From positions 2,604,001 to 2,668,000 of the forward strand of contig NZ_CP033070.1 in NCBI RefSeq assembly GCF_003669035.1: 64,000 nt of DNA. Direction: 5' to 3'. Shown piece by piece: positions 54,252-62,955 of this stretch. The stretch comes from Chryseobacterium sp. 3008163. GTDB lineage: Bacteria; Bacteroidota; Bacteroidia; Flavobacteriales; Weeksellaceae. The position numbers and the translations under genes are program-made. Under the pieces are notes generated by a model. It saw only the letters and a list, made by a program, of their open reading frames with translations, did no database searches and was not told the DNA's origin. The stretch's first letter is position 1, and each line of letters opens with the position of its first letter.

Positions 54252-54280
54252 AAACTTCGCACTCATGTGTGAAGTTTTTC
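54252..54280 (+). terminator. Terminator of poxB-MFS operon
   Basis: AAACTTCGCAC and GTGTGAAGTTT arms (one mismatch) with a TCAT loop, followed by T's. Confidence 0.75.
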
Positions 54281-54302
54281 TTTTTATAAATTATCTAAGT
54301 TT

Positions 54303-54310
54303 TATCTTTG
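54303..54310 (+). promoter_or_regulatory. -7 promoter element of the TonB-CTD-like gene trio
   Basis: TATCTTTG is a full match to TAnnTTTG, 16 nt before the first ATG of the three-gene set. No clear TTTG was found at the -33 position. Confidence 0.55.
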
Positions 54311-54326
54311 TTTTAAGAATTTAAAA

Positions 54327-54821
54327 ATGAAAGCCATGAAAAATTTAATTTTATTATTAACCATTTTTGCTTTTAATATTTCTTTTGCACAAGATGATCT
54401 GGAGCAGAGAGATGATTCTTTCATTATAGAAAATAATAAAAACCTTTTAAAAATTGATATCAAGGAACCATTTCTACAGGTGTCATTAAAAGACTGTAAA
54501 GATTTTAAAACTGCAGGTTTTGAAGGGGGTATTACTTCTTATAAAGAACTTTTGAAAAAATATATGTTTACTTATTTGAATTCAGATTATTATACTTTGA
54601 CAGGAGAGTTCACATTTACACTGACCATTGATGCTACCGGGAAAGTCACTGATGTGGAAGGCTCGCCAAAAGTTGTAAATAGCGAAGTTTTCTTTGATGA
54701 TATGCAGTATGTTGTAAGAAGAATCAAGAAAAACTGGATCCCCGCAACCTGCAACAATCAACCTGTAAAATCTGAAATGAAACTTAAAATGAACTTTTCT
54801 TCGGTATCAGCGGATTTTTAA
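54327..54821 (+). CDS. Secreted TonB-CTD-like protein 1 of 3
   Basis: A 164-aa protein with a signal peptide ending ISFAQ (the ATG at 54336 is an alternative start). The C-terminal half reads LTGEFTFTLTIDATGKVTDVEG, then FFDDMQYVVRRIKKNWIPATCNNQPV and KLKMNF, the pattern of a TonB C-terminal-like domain. It lacks the inner-membrane anchor and Pro-rich region of TonB. It is the first of three similar genes in tandem. Confidence 0.7.
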   Translation: MKAMKNLILLLTIFAFNISFAQDDLEQRDDSFIIENNKNLLKIDIKEPFLQVSLKDCKDFKTAGFEGGITSYKELLKKYMFTYLNSDYYTLTGEFTFTLTIDATGKVTDVEGSPKVVNSEVFFDDMQYVVRRIKKNWIPATCNNQPVKSEMKLKMNFSSVSADF

Positions 54822-54824
54822 TTT

Positions 54825-55226
54825 ATGAAAAAATATATTTTACTTTTTTTCCTGTTTGTTGGTTTTATGACGTTCGCTCAGGAAACGCAAAACGAAAACA
54901 GAATATCGGCTAATGCAGAATTTCCAGGTGGAGATTCTGCTTTTTCCCAAGAATACCTGAAAATGATTCATGCCTACATCGACTTGGGAAAATATGCTGT
55001 AAATGGGCAGTTTGTTTTTATTTTTGATATAAATTCCAACGGGAAAATAGGTAATCTAGATGTTTTGCCAAAAGTGAAAAACAGCGAAATGTTCATTGAA
55101 GATATGCAGTTTGCAATCAAAAGAGTAAAGCAAAAATGGAAACCCGCAATGAAGGAAGGAGTTCCTGTTGTTTCAAAAAAAGTTATTAAAATCAATTTTA
55201 CCTCAGACCATTTTGATCATGATTAA
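54825..55226 (+). CDS. Secreted TonB-CTD-like protein 2 of 3
   Basis: A 133-aa protein, signal peptide ending MTFAQ, then AEFPGGDSAF and VNGQFVFIFDINSNGKIGNL, IEDMQFAIKRVKQKWKPAMK and VIKINFTSD. It aligns with the previous protein over its whole length, so the two are a tandem duplication. It starts 3 nt after the first gene. Confidence 0.7.
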   Translation: MKKYILLFFLFVGFMTFAQETQNENRISANAEFPGGDSAFSQEYLKMIHAYIDLGKYAVNGQFVFIFDINSNGKIGNLDVLPKVKNSEMFIEDMQFAIKRVKQKWKPAMKEGVPVVSKKVIKINFTSDHFDHD

Positions 55227-55944
55227 AAAAATATTATTTTTATTAAGTACTGTAACTTCTGTTCTTCAGATAAATGCACAGGTTTTATACAATTATCCGA
55301 AGGGTCAGGATTTTTATGAAGGTGGGCGAAAAGGTCTTTTCGAAGATATTCAGCAGGTTGTTGTAAAAAATAACATAAAGCCCTGCGAAAAAACAGAAGC
55401 ATTATTTATGAGATTTATTGTGTATCCGGACAATAAAGTGAAATATATCGCTGATGATGATACAAATGCTGTTGAAAATAATAAGTGCTTGAAAAGTAAA
55501 GTGCTGGAAGTAATAAGACAGACTAATAATTGGAAGCCTGCCGAAATAAATGGAAAAAAAACACCGGCAATGTTTTGTGTACTTTTTTCGGATGATTTGT
55601 TATTGAATAATAAGCCGGATGAAGAAGATTTCTCAAAACCGATTTACATCTACAAAGATAAAGAAAGCGATATTATGAAATTCAGAGAAAATTTTGCGAA
55701 ATGTTTTGACGCAAACGGTTATCGTTCAAATGCAGATTATTCTTTCGTATTAAATTTTGATGTTGATACTAGTGGAGATGCAGGATTCTTTTACATAGAG
55801 AATCAATCAAATTTAGAAAAATTCAACGAGATGGTTGTAAAATGCGCTTCTAATACAAAAAAGTCATATTGGAAACCAGGCTACTACAAGGGAGTGGCAA
55901 TAAAACAGGTTTTTAGAATGCCAATTAGATTTAATGCGAATTAA
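55219..55944 (+). CDS. Secreted TonB-CTD-like protein 3 of 3
   Basis: A 241-aa protein started at the ATG 55219 (signal peptide MIKKILFLLSTVTSVLQINA); an in-frame extension upstream lies within the previous gene. ATGATTAA overlaps that gene's stop by 8 nt. It appears to hold two related units, each with a strand-helix-strand ending in a W-K-P motif (NNWKPAEINGK and KSYWKPGYYKG). There are several Cys. The function is unknown. Confidence 0.65.
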   Translation: MIKKILFLLSTVTSVLQINAQVLYNYPKGQDFYEGGRKGLFEDIQQVVVKNNIKPCEKTEALFMRFIVYPDNKVKYIADDDTNAVENNKCLKSKVLEVIRQTNNWKPAEINGKKTPAMFCVLFSDDLLLNNKPDEEDFSKPIYIYKDKESDIMKFRENFAKCFDANGYRSNADYSFVLNFDVDTSGDAGFFYIENQSNLEKFNEMVVKCASNTKKSYWKPGYYKGVAIKQVFRMPIRFNAN

Positions 55945-56010
55945 TTGAATTTTTCTAAATCGTCTATTTAAACTATAATTGCTTTTCTGACATTCTGTCA
56001 CAATATTTTG

Positions 56011-56018
56011 TATCTTTG
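56011..56018 (+). promoter_or_regulatory. -7 promoter element of miaB
   Basis: TATCTTTG matches TAnnTTTG, about 90 nt before the GTG start of miaB, giving an untranslated leader of about 85 nt. Confidence 0.55.
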
Positions 56019-56108
56019 CAAATTCAACAAGTTTAAAATTTAATGTTTTTTTGGTTCAAATTTTTATTGAGCAGTTAGCTTTAAATTTTAAGCCTTAAAC
56101 AGACTATA

Positions 56109-57548
56109 GTGCAAGAAAAATATATAGACGAAACAAAGCAGGGAGAGGCATTTGCAATTGCAGAGAAAACAGGTAATTCTAAAAAACTTTTTTTAGAAAG
56201 TTATGGCTGTCAGATGAACTTCTCTGATTCTGAAATCGTAGCTTCTATTTTGAATGATCAGGGTTACAACACCACACTAAAAGTTGAGGAAGCAGATTTG
56301 ATTTTATTAAATACATGTTCCATTCGTGAAAAAGCTGAGCAGACTGTAAGAATGCGTCTTGCACAGTTCAAAAATCTTAAAAAAGAAAGACCCAATATGA
56401 CAGTTGGTGTTTTGGGTTGTATGGCTGAGAGGCTTAAAACTAAATTTTTAGAGGAAGAACAATTGGTTGATTTGGTAGTTGGTCCAGATGCTTATAGAGA
56501 TTTACCCAATCTTTTAAAAGAAACAGAAGACGGAAGAGATGCCATTAACGTAATTTTATCCAAAGAAGAAACCTACGCAGGCATTAATCCTGTGCGTTTG
56601 GGAGGGAATGGCGTGACAGCTTTTGTGACGATTACCCGTGGGTGCGACAACATGTGTACATTTTGTGTAGTTCCTTTTACGAGAGGTAGAGAAAGAAGCC
56701 GTGATCCGCATTCTATTTTAGAAGAATGTAAAAGTCTTTGGGAAAGCGGCTATAAAGAAATTACGCTTCTTGGACAAAATGTAGATTCATACCTATGGTA
56801 CGGAGGCGGCCCAAAAAAAGATTTTGCCAAAGCATCAGAAATGCAGAAAGCTACTGCAGTTGATTTCTCAAAACTTCTCGATTCGGTTGCTAAAGCTGTC
56901 CCTCAGATGAGAATCAGATTCTCGACATCCAATCCTCAGGATATGAGTCTTGATGTGTTCAGAACGATGGCAAAACATGATAATATCTGTAACTATTGTC
57001 ATTTGCCGGTTCAGAGTGGAAGCAACAAAATATTGGAAGCCATGAACAGACAACATACCCGTGAAGAATATTTAGAATTAATAAGAAAAGCGAAAGAAAT
57101 CGTTCCGGATATTTCGTTTTCTCAGGATATGATCATAGGTTTCTGTGGCGAAACTGAAGAAGATCACCAAGATACCTTAAGTCTGATGAGAGAGGTAGAA
57201 TTTGACTACGGTTATATGTTCTCTTACTCTGAAAGACCGGGAACGCCAGCTCACAAAAAAATGGAGGACAATATTCCGGCTGATGTTAAACAAAGACGTT
57301 TGGCAGAAGTAATTGCTTTGCAAGGTGAATTGTCTAGAAAAAGAATGGAAGGTTATGTTGGTAGAGTTCACAGCGTTTTGATTGAAGGAATCTCAAAGAA
57401 AAACAAAAACCAATGGAAAGGCAGAAACTCTCAAAATGCAGTTTGCGTTTTTGATATGTTGGAAGGTCAGAAACTGGGTGACATTGTGGATGTTTTTGTA
57501 TTTAATAATACGCAGGGCACACTTTTAGGGGAAACGGTTACAAAGTAA
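56109..57548 (+). CDS. miaB: tRNA-2-methylthio-N6-dimethylallyladenosine synthase
   Basis: A 479-aa radical SAM methylthiotransferase for A37 of tRNAs. The N-terminal UPF0004 domain has Cys34 (SYGCQMNFSDSE), Cys70 (LNTCSIREKA) and Cys104 (VLGCMAER). The radical SAM motif is Cys179-x3-Cys183-x2-Cys186 (RGCDNMCTFC). The C-terminal TRAM domain is present (YVGRVHSVLIEG). The start is GTG. With miaE at 31464 it supports ms2io6A37 formation. Confidence 0.95.
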   Translation: MQEKYIDETKQGEAFAIAEKTGNSKKLFLESYGCQMNFSDSEIVASILNDQGYNTTLKVEEADLILLNTCSIREKAEQTVRMRLAQFKNLKKERPNMTVGVLGCMAERLKTKFLEEEQLVDLVVGPDAYRDLPNLLKETEDGRDAINVILSKEETYAGINPVRLGGNGVTAFVTITRGCDNMCTFCVVPFTRGRERSRDPHSILEECKSLWESGYKEITLLGQNVDSYLWYGGGPKKDFAKASEMQKATAVDFSKLLDSVAKAVPQMRIRFSTSNPQDMSLDVFRTMAKHDNICNYCHLPVQSGSNKILEAMNRQHTREEYLELIRKAKEIVPDISFSQDMIIGFCGETEEDHQDTLSLMREVEFDYGYMFSYSERPGTPAHKKMEDNIPADVKQRRLAEVIALQGELSRKRMEGYVGRVHSVLIEGISKKNKNQWKGRNSQNAVCVFDMLEGQKLGDIVDVFVFNNTQGTLLGETVTK

Positions 57549-57551
57549 AAT

Positions 57552-57686
57552 ATGTCTAAAGATTTAACGAAAAAACAACTTTTAAAAAATATTTCTGCAT
57601 TATTGGAAAATGTGAGAAATAAAGTTGTTGTTAATCAAAAAAGACAGACATTGTCTGACCTTTTTACAATTTTATTAATATTTTAA
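57552..57686 (+). CDS. Possible 44-aa small protein
   Basis: An open frame of 44 codons begins 3 nt after miaB: MSKDLTKKQLLKNISALLEN and a basic middle, ending in a hydrophobic tail (LSDLFTILLIF). A small palindrome CAGACATTGTCTG lies in its 3' part and could instead be a transcript-end hairpin. It may be a real small protein or chance. Confidence 0.35.
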   Translation: MSKDLTKKQLLKNISALLENVRNKVVVNQKRQTLSDLFTILLIF

Positions 57687-57695
57687 ACTCAGACA

Positions 57696-58133
57696 ATGGA
57701 AAAACTACATAAATATTGCCTGAGTGTATTATTGGTAATAGTCTGCAGTAATATTTCGGCACATACCAACAATGGATCTATAAAAAATATTGACTGTAAG
57801 CAGTTCTACGAAATCTACAGTCAGTTTTTAAATTGTGGATTTGAGACCTCAAAAGAGTTTTGTTTAAAAGAGAAATCGACTCGTAATTTTACAATAAACC
57901 ATAAGCGGAACGCAGTCGATCTTTTCGGAAATTATATTTTAGAAAAGCAACAGAACAATTCTTATCATAAAAAGTCAGGAGCTGATTTTTCTGTAAAAGA
58001 AAAGCATTACAAAATCCTGAAAAACTTCGAAAAACAAAGTAAGCAAAATGATTTTGCTGAAAACATTTATTTTAAAAGTAAAGTTGCAAAAATTAGAAAT
58101 AAAGATGATTTAGATTTAAAAAATAAGAATTAA
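57696..58133 (+). CDS. Hypothetical secreted small protein
   Basis: A 145-aa protein with an N-terminal signal (YCLSVLLVIVCSNISAHT). The mature part is Lys/Asn-rich, with four Cys near the start (IDCKQF, LNCGFE, EFCLKE). No family is recognised. It precedes the sigma-54 activator gene by 81 nt. Confidence 0.6.
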   Translation: MEKLHKYCLSVLLVIVCSNISAHTNNGSIKNIDCKQFYEIYSQFLNCGFETSKEFCLKEKSTRNFTINHKRNAVDLFGNYILEKQQNNSYHKKSGADFSVKEKHYKILKNFEKQSKQNDFAENIYFKSKVAKIRNKDDLDLKNKN

Positions 58134-58214
58134 AATATCAATCATGAGGTATCTTAAAAACGGTTCTCATTATTTCAAAAATCTTTAATTTTTTTTAATA
58201 TTTAAATCAAGAAA

Positions 58215-59498
58215 ATGGCAGACTTACAATCTATAAAAGCACGTTTTGGTATCATCGGAAATTTTCCGGCTCTCAACCGTGCTCTCGAAAAATCTATACA
58301 AGTTGCACCTACCGATATTTCCGTTTTGGTTATTGGGGAAAGTGGTGTGGGTAAAGAATTTATCCCGAAAATTATTCATTCAGAATCAAAAAGAAAACAT
58401 CAGCCGTACATCGTTGTCAACTGTGGCGCAATTCCTGAAGGAACGATTGATTCCGAGCTTTTCGGACACGAGAAAGGTGCATTCACAGGAGCAACGGCTA
58501 CCAGAAAAGGGTATTTTGAAGTCGCAGATGGCGGAACAATCTTCTTGGATGAGGTTGGTGAATTGCCTTTGCAAACTCAGGTTCGTTTGTTGAGAGTTTT
58601 AGAAAGTGGTGAATTTATGAAAGTAGGTTCTTCGCAGGTTCAGAAAACCAATGTGAGAATCGTTGCGGCAACCAATGTCAATATGATGAAGGCGATTCAG
58701 GATAACAGATTCCGTGAAGATTTGTTTTATCGTTTGAATACGGTGCAGATTGATATGCCTGCTTTGAGAGAAAGAAAAGGTGATATTCACTTGCTTTTCA
58801 GAAAATTTGCGATCGATTTTGCGGAAAAATACAGAATGCCGGAATTGCAGCTCGAAGCTAGCGCTGTTCATTATATCGAAAATTATACTTTTCCGGGAAA
58901 TGTGCGACAACTGAGAAATTTGGTAGAGCAAATGACGGTTGTAGAAACCGATAGGAGTGTAACTGTAGCAAAATTGACAGAATATATTCCTATGGATTCT
59001 CATTTGCCAATGGTGGTAAATCATCCCAATACGCAAAAACAGTCCGATTTTGGAAACGAAAGAGAAATCATGTATAAGATTCTCTTTGATATGAGAAATG
59101 ATATTAATGATTTAAAATCCTTAACTTCGGAATTGATAAAAAACAGAGGTACATCAGACTTAAGCAATCAGGAAAAGAATTTGATCAATAGAATTTATAC
59201 GCCTGAGCCACAGCAAAATGCAAGTCCGAATTCTTTGTTATTCTTTGAAAATAATAATAACCAAAATGTTCAAACTCCGACGATTATATCAAATTCTGAA
59301 GATCATTACGAAGATTTTGAAGACATTGAAGTGGAGGAAAACAGACCCGAATCTTTATCACTTCAGAACAATGAAAAAGATTTGATTATCAAAGCGTTAG
59401 AAAAACATAACGGAAGGAGAAACAGAGCAGCAGATGAGCTTGGTATTTCGCAGAGGACTTTATACAGAAAAATAAAACAATACAACTTAGAAGACTAA
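58215..59498 (+). CDS. Sigma-54-dependent transcriptional activator (no receiver domain)
   Basis: A 427-aa protein. The AAA+ domain begins at the N-terminus: Walker A GESGVGKE, the sigma-54 contact loop GAFTGAT, Walker B GTIFLDEVGEL, and the arginine-finger region FREDLFYRLNTVQIDMPALRER read in two pieces. The C-terminus has a Fis-type HTH (RNRAADELGISQRTLYRKI). No sensor or receiver domain is attached, so activity may be set by its amount or by a partner. It heads an operon with a membrane protein, LptE and a TPR-type protein; in flavobacteria this order is common. Confidence 0.92.
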   Translation: MADLQSIKARFGIIGNFPALNRALEKSIQVAPTDISVLVIGESGVGKEFIPKIIHSESKRKHQPYIVVNCGAIPEGTIDSELFGHEKGAFTGATATRKGYFEVADGGTIFLDEVGELPLQTQVRLLRVLESGEFMKVGSSQVQKTNVRIVAATNVNMMKAIQDNRFREDLFYRLNTVQIDMPALRERKGDIHLLFRKFAIDFAEKYRMPELQLEASAVHYIENYTFPGNVRQLRNLVEQMTVVETDRSVTVAKLTEYIPMDSHLPMVVNHPNTQKQSDFGNEREIMYKILFDMRNDINDLKSLTSELIKNRGTSDLSNQEKNLINRIYTPEPQQNASPNSLLFFENNNNQNVQTPTIISNSEDHYEDFEDIEVEENRPESLSLQNNEKDLIIKALEKHNGRRNRAADELGISQRTLYRKIKQYNLED

Positions 59499-59524
59499 AT
59501 CAATAAACATTAAATCAAAAAATT

Positions 59525-60226
59525 ATGAACGTAAACTTTACCGCAAAACCAATCAATTTTAAATTAGGAGAATACCTGAGCAAAGGTTTTGAACTTTTGA
59601 AAAAAGATTTCGGAAATATTTTTGTAGCATTTTTATGCTGCCTTGTAATGGGGATTATTCCTTTCTGCGGAATGTTGGGAGCCGGAAATTTCTATCAGTA
59701 TCTGAGAAAAGTAAACAGAGGTCAGCAGGCAAGTCCGAGTGATATTTTTAATTTCGATAAATTTATGCCTTACTTTATTGTACAGCTAATATTGATCGGA
59801 GGAATTTTATTATTATATATTCCGTTCATTTTTCTAATGCCGGCTATAGCTTACACTCAGGGCGATGATCCGTCTCCGGTGCTTTCACTTATTATGATTC
59901 CTTATATGCTGATTATTTATGCGGCAATTTTATATTTTGTATTGAAAGGATTTTACATTCCGGCATTGATTTCTTTCAAAGATGTGACAGATATCAAATC
60001 TGCTTGGAATACTTCAAAAATCATGACCAAAGATAATTTACTGTCAATATTCTTGTTCTCACTAGTGGTAGGAATACTTTCTCAGATAGGCATTATCGCT
60101 TGTGGTATTGGTTTGTTAGCTACTATGCCTTTCATGTATGTTGCCAACTATTTTGCTTATGAAGATGCAATGAGTCAGATTGAGCGTGATGAGATTTCAG
60201 AAATTGGAATCCAGGAAAAATATTAA
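59525..60226 (+). CDS. Integral membrane protein, paralogue of 18904 and 19695
   Basis: A 233-aa protein with about six transmembrane helices. It begins with KLGEYLSKGFELLKKDFGN, a cytoplasmic helix like SIISHAFEMYKG in the protein at 19695, and has the corresponding DIKSAWNTSKIMTKDNLLSIF segment before the last helices. The function is unknown. It lies 26 nt after the sigma-54 activator. Confidence 0.75.
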   Translation: MNVNFTAKPINFKLGEYLSKGFELLKKDFGNIFVAFLCCLVMGIIPFCGMLGAGNFYQYLRKVNRGQQASPSDIFNFDKFMPYFIVQLILIGGILLLYIPFIFLMPAIAYTQGDDPSPVLSLIMIPYMLIIYAAILYFVLKGFYIPALISFKDVTDIKSAWNTSKIMTKDNLLSIFLFSLVVGILSQIGIIACGIGLLATMPFMYVANYFAYEDAMSQIERDEISEIGIQEKY

Positions 60227-60243
60227 GATTTAAAAAAGTTACA

Positions 60244-60765
60244 ATGAGTCAGTTTAGAAACCTTTTTCTTTTAATAATTTGTGTCGGATTTTTAAATTCA
60301 TGCTACACATTCAGCGGTTCGTCATTGAAAGATGAAAAAACAGTGCAGATCAATGAATTTCCAAACAATTCACCTTTGGTAAATCCTACTTTGTCTCAGC
60401 AGTTTTCAACAGATATTCAGAACAGGTTTTTACAGAGAACGACTCTTAAAGGAACAAAGCAAAATCCGGATATTTTAATTGAAGGTGAAATCACAGATTA
60501 CACGATTACACCCACCACAATCAGTTCTACCACGCAAAATACGGCAGCAGGAGTTATTCAGGATTCACAAAATAAGTTGACCATTACTGTAAAAGTGCAT
60601 TATGAAAATAAAGTGCGTCCCGAGGCAAGTTTTGACAGAACCTATTCTGATGAAGCCGTTTTCAACAGCAGCTTGTCTCTAAATGCTATAGAAACCTCTC
60701 AGGTGAAAATTGCGACAGACAGAATTATCAATAAAATATTTAACGACATCGTAGCGAATTGGTAA
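60244..60765 (+). CDS. lptE: LptE-family lipoprotein
   Basis: A 173-aa lipoprotein (lipobox FLNSC) with the Bacteroidota LptE pattern: CYTFSGSSLKDEKTVQINEF, QFSTDIQNRFLQRTTLKGT, LIEGEITDYTITPT and NKLTITVKVHYEN. It assists LptD in placing lipopolysaccharide in the outer membrane. It is flanked in the operon by the membrane protein and the acidic TPR-type protein. Confidence 0.88.
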   Translation: MSQFRNLFLLIICVGFLNSCYTFSGSSLKDEKTVQINEFPNNSPLVNPTLSQQFSTDIQNRFLQRTTLKGTKQNPDILIEGEITDYTITPTTISSTTQNTAAGVIQDSQNKLTITVKVHYENKVRPEASFDRTYSDEAVFNSSLSLNAIETSQVKIATDRIINKIFNDIVANW

Positions 60766-60766
60766 G

Positions 60767-62911
60767 ATGATAAATACTAGAGTTTTAGAATTATTAAAAA
60801 ATCCGAAAAATATTCAGTCAGAAGATCTCCATCTTTTGAAAGAGGAAATTAATTCTTTCCCCTATATTCAAAACATCAGAGCGCTGCATTTGTACGGTGT
60901 TCATTTGTATGACAAAGAAAATTATCAGAAAGCACTCTCTGCAACGGCTGCATACACTACAGATAAAAAAATACTGTATCAGCTGATTAATGGTAAAATC
61001 CAAAAGATTAAGCCGGAAATCATTATAGAAAAGCAGGAAATAACTCCGGAAAAAACAATTGAAACTCCAGTTGTAGAAACCGAAATTGCAGTAGAAAATA
61101 CAATTCCGGAAGAAGACGTTTCGGTGAGAAAAGCTCCTAAAAGTTTTGCGGATCATGATTACGAAGCTGCTTCTGAAGGATTACTTGCAGATCAACCAGA
61201 AATAAAACATTTAGTTGTAAACGGTGAACGCAACAGAATTTTGTTTGATGGTGAAGAAAACTTTCTGGATGAAGATAATAATGAAACAATTGACCTTGAA
61301 TCAACTTTAGAATCGGGAGTAATTGTAACTCATAAAACAGTTTCTAGCCAAAATAATTTAGATGAATCTGCCAAAAAAGATGCAATTGTTGCTGAAGAAT
61401 TAGCAGGAATTTCTTCTGAAGCTGTTATTGATGAAACTCCAATTCCGGACACTCAGGTCGAAGAAATCACCGACAATGCTCAATTAAATTTAGAAGAAAT
61501 TGTATCTGAATCTGATTTAAATAAAAACGAAGAAGTTGTAGAAGCTCCAAAGTCAGAAGTTATTATTAACCAAGATAAAATCGATTCCGAAAAAGTTACT
61601 GAAAAGGTCAATGATGAAAGCGAAGTAAGTTTCCAGAAAGTTGAATCTTTCCCAACGGAAAAGGAACTTTTAACTCAAGAAAATGTTGAATCTGATTTAA
61701 ATAAATCTGAAGAAATTACAGAAGTTTTAAATCCTGAATTAATTATTGAAGAAGAAAAAATAGAATCTGAACAAGTTGCAGAAAAAATAAATGATGCGGC
61801 TGAATTAAGCTTCCACGCAACAGATTCTTTCCTTCCGGAAGTTAAAATCGAATCTAATAAAACTTCTGAGAATTTACAGTCTGTAACTCCAAAATCAAAT
61901 ATCAACAAGCATGAAGACGAAATGCGCCGTTTGATAGAAGAAGTGGAGAAAAGGATGAAAACAAATAAAGAAAATGCTCCGGAAAAAGCGCAAATTGAAG
62001 AAGAGGAAATCAGCCACGATATCAGTTTTGCAGAAACTCAGGCATTTCATGTAGGCGAAGAGCAAAAAGTTGCTGAAGAAGTGGTGGTGAAAGCTGCTGA
62101 GTCAATCGTTGAAGAGAAATTAGAAGAAGAAACATCTCAGGATCATATTGAAACTACAGAAGAGGTTTTAGAAACAGAAGCCATTTCTACATGGAAACCT
62201 ATGACTTTTGAAACCGGCCGCCCAGATTCTGTATCGAATAAGTCTATTGAGGTCTCTCAACCAAAAGAAGAAGTTCAAAAAGCTGAAGAAGCTCCAAAAC
62301 TCGAACCTATAGTAGAAATTCAAAAAGAAATTCCGGTTGAAGTTCAATCTGTAGTTGTTGAATCTACTGAAGCCTCAAATGTTTCGAAAGAAATTGAAAA
62401 CGAAGAAACTCAGGAAGAGCAAAATAATGACGCTCCGGTAATGAACGTTTCGTTCTTTGGATCTGGAATTGCAAGTTTAGGGCAGTCTTATAAATCTGAT
62501 CAAAAAGAAAAGGCAAACGCTAAAGAATTGGAAGATAAAATTGCTCAGCAGAAAATTGACGACAGCAATGTTCCCGGATTTATCAATACATGGCAAAGCT
62601 GGTTGAAAATCGACCGTGCTGAAGAAACGCCAGTAGACAAAACCGAGATCAAAAATAAAGTCATTGAGTCATTCATCGAAAATAATCCGAAAATCAGTCA
62701 GTTAAAAGATGAGGTTAATTTCGTTGTAAAAGAAAAAACAGACGATATTTCCCACCTGATGACCGAGACTTTAGCGAATTTGTATATCGAACAAAAACTG
62801 TACTCAAAAGCGGTCAATGCCTTCTTGATTTTGTCGAATAAGTTTCCGGACAGAAAAGAATATTTTGAAGAAAAAATTCAGGAAATAAAAGATAGCAGAA
62901 GTAAAAATTAA
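60767..62911 (+). CDS. Large acidic TPR-like protein with internal repeats
   Basis: A 714-aa cytosolic protein. The N-terminal 75 residues form a helical unit (LHLLKEEINSFPYIQNIRAL), residues about 110-590 are acidic and low-complexity (Glu, Val, Ser), and the C-terminal 110 residues are a TPR-like helical domain (TETLANLYIEQKLYSKAVNA). A 60-residue unit starting ESDLNK is repeated in tandem (DNA period 180 bp, 61511 to 61691). It starts one base after lptE. Flavobacterial homologues sit in the same place; the role is unknown. Confidence 0.8.
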   Translation: MINTRVLELLKNPKNIQSEDLHLLKEEINSFPYIQNIRALHLYGVHLYDKENYQKALSATAAYTTDKKILYQLINGKIQKIKPEIIIEKQEITPEKTIETPVVETEIAVENTIPEEDVSVRKAPKSFADHDYEAASEGLLADQPEIKHLVVNGERNRILFDGEENFLDEDNNETIDLESTLESGVIVTHKTVSSQNNLDESAKKDAIVAEELAGISSEAVIDETPIPDTQVEEITDNAQLNLEEIVSESDLNKNEEVVEAPKSEVIINQDKIDSEKVTEKVNDESEVSFQKVESFPTEKELLTQENVESDLNKSEEITEVLNPELIIEEEKIESEQVAEKINDAAELSFHATDSFLPEVKIESNKTSENLQSVTPKSNINKHEDEMRRLIEEVEKRMKTNKENAPEKAQIEEEEISHDISFAETQAFHVGEEQKVAEEVVVKAAESIVEEKLEEETSQDHIETTEEVLETEAISTWKPMTFETGRPDSVSNKSIEVSQPKEEVQKAEEAPKLEPIVEIQKEIPVEVQSVVVESTEASNVSKEIENEETQEEQNNDAPVMNVSFFGSGIASLGQSYKSDQKEKANAKELEDKIAQQKIDDSNVPGFINTWQSWLKIDRAEETPVDKTEIKNKVIESFIENNPKISQLKDEVNFVVKEKTDDISHLMTETLANLYIEQKLYSKAVNAFLILSNKFPDRKEYFEEKIQEIKDSRSKN

Positions 62912-62920
62912 ATTGAATAA

Positions 62921-62950
62921 AAAACGGCAGAAGTGAATTTCTGCCGTTTT
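62921..62950. terminator. Terminator between convergent genes
   Basis: AAAACGGCAGAA and TTCTGCCGTTTT form a 12-bp perfect stem with a 6-nt loop, with A- and T-rich flanks. Confidence 0.88.
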
Positions 62951-62955
62951 GCTTT

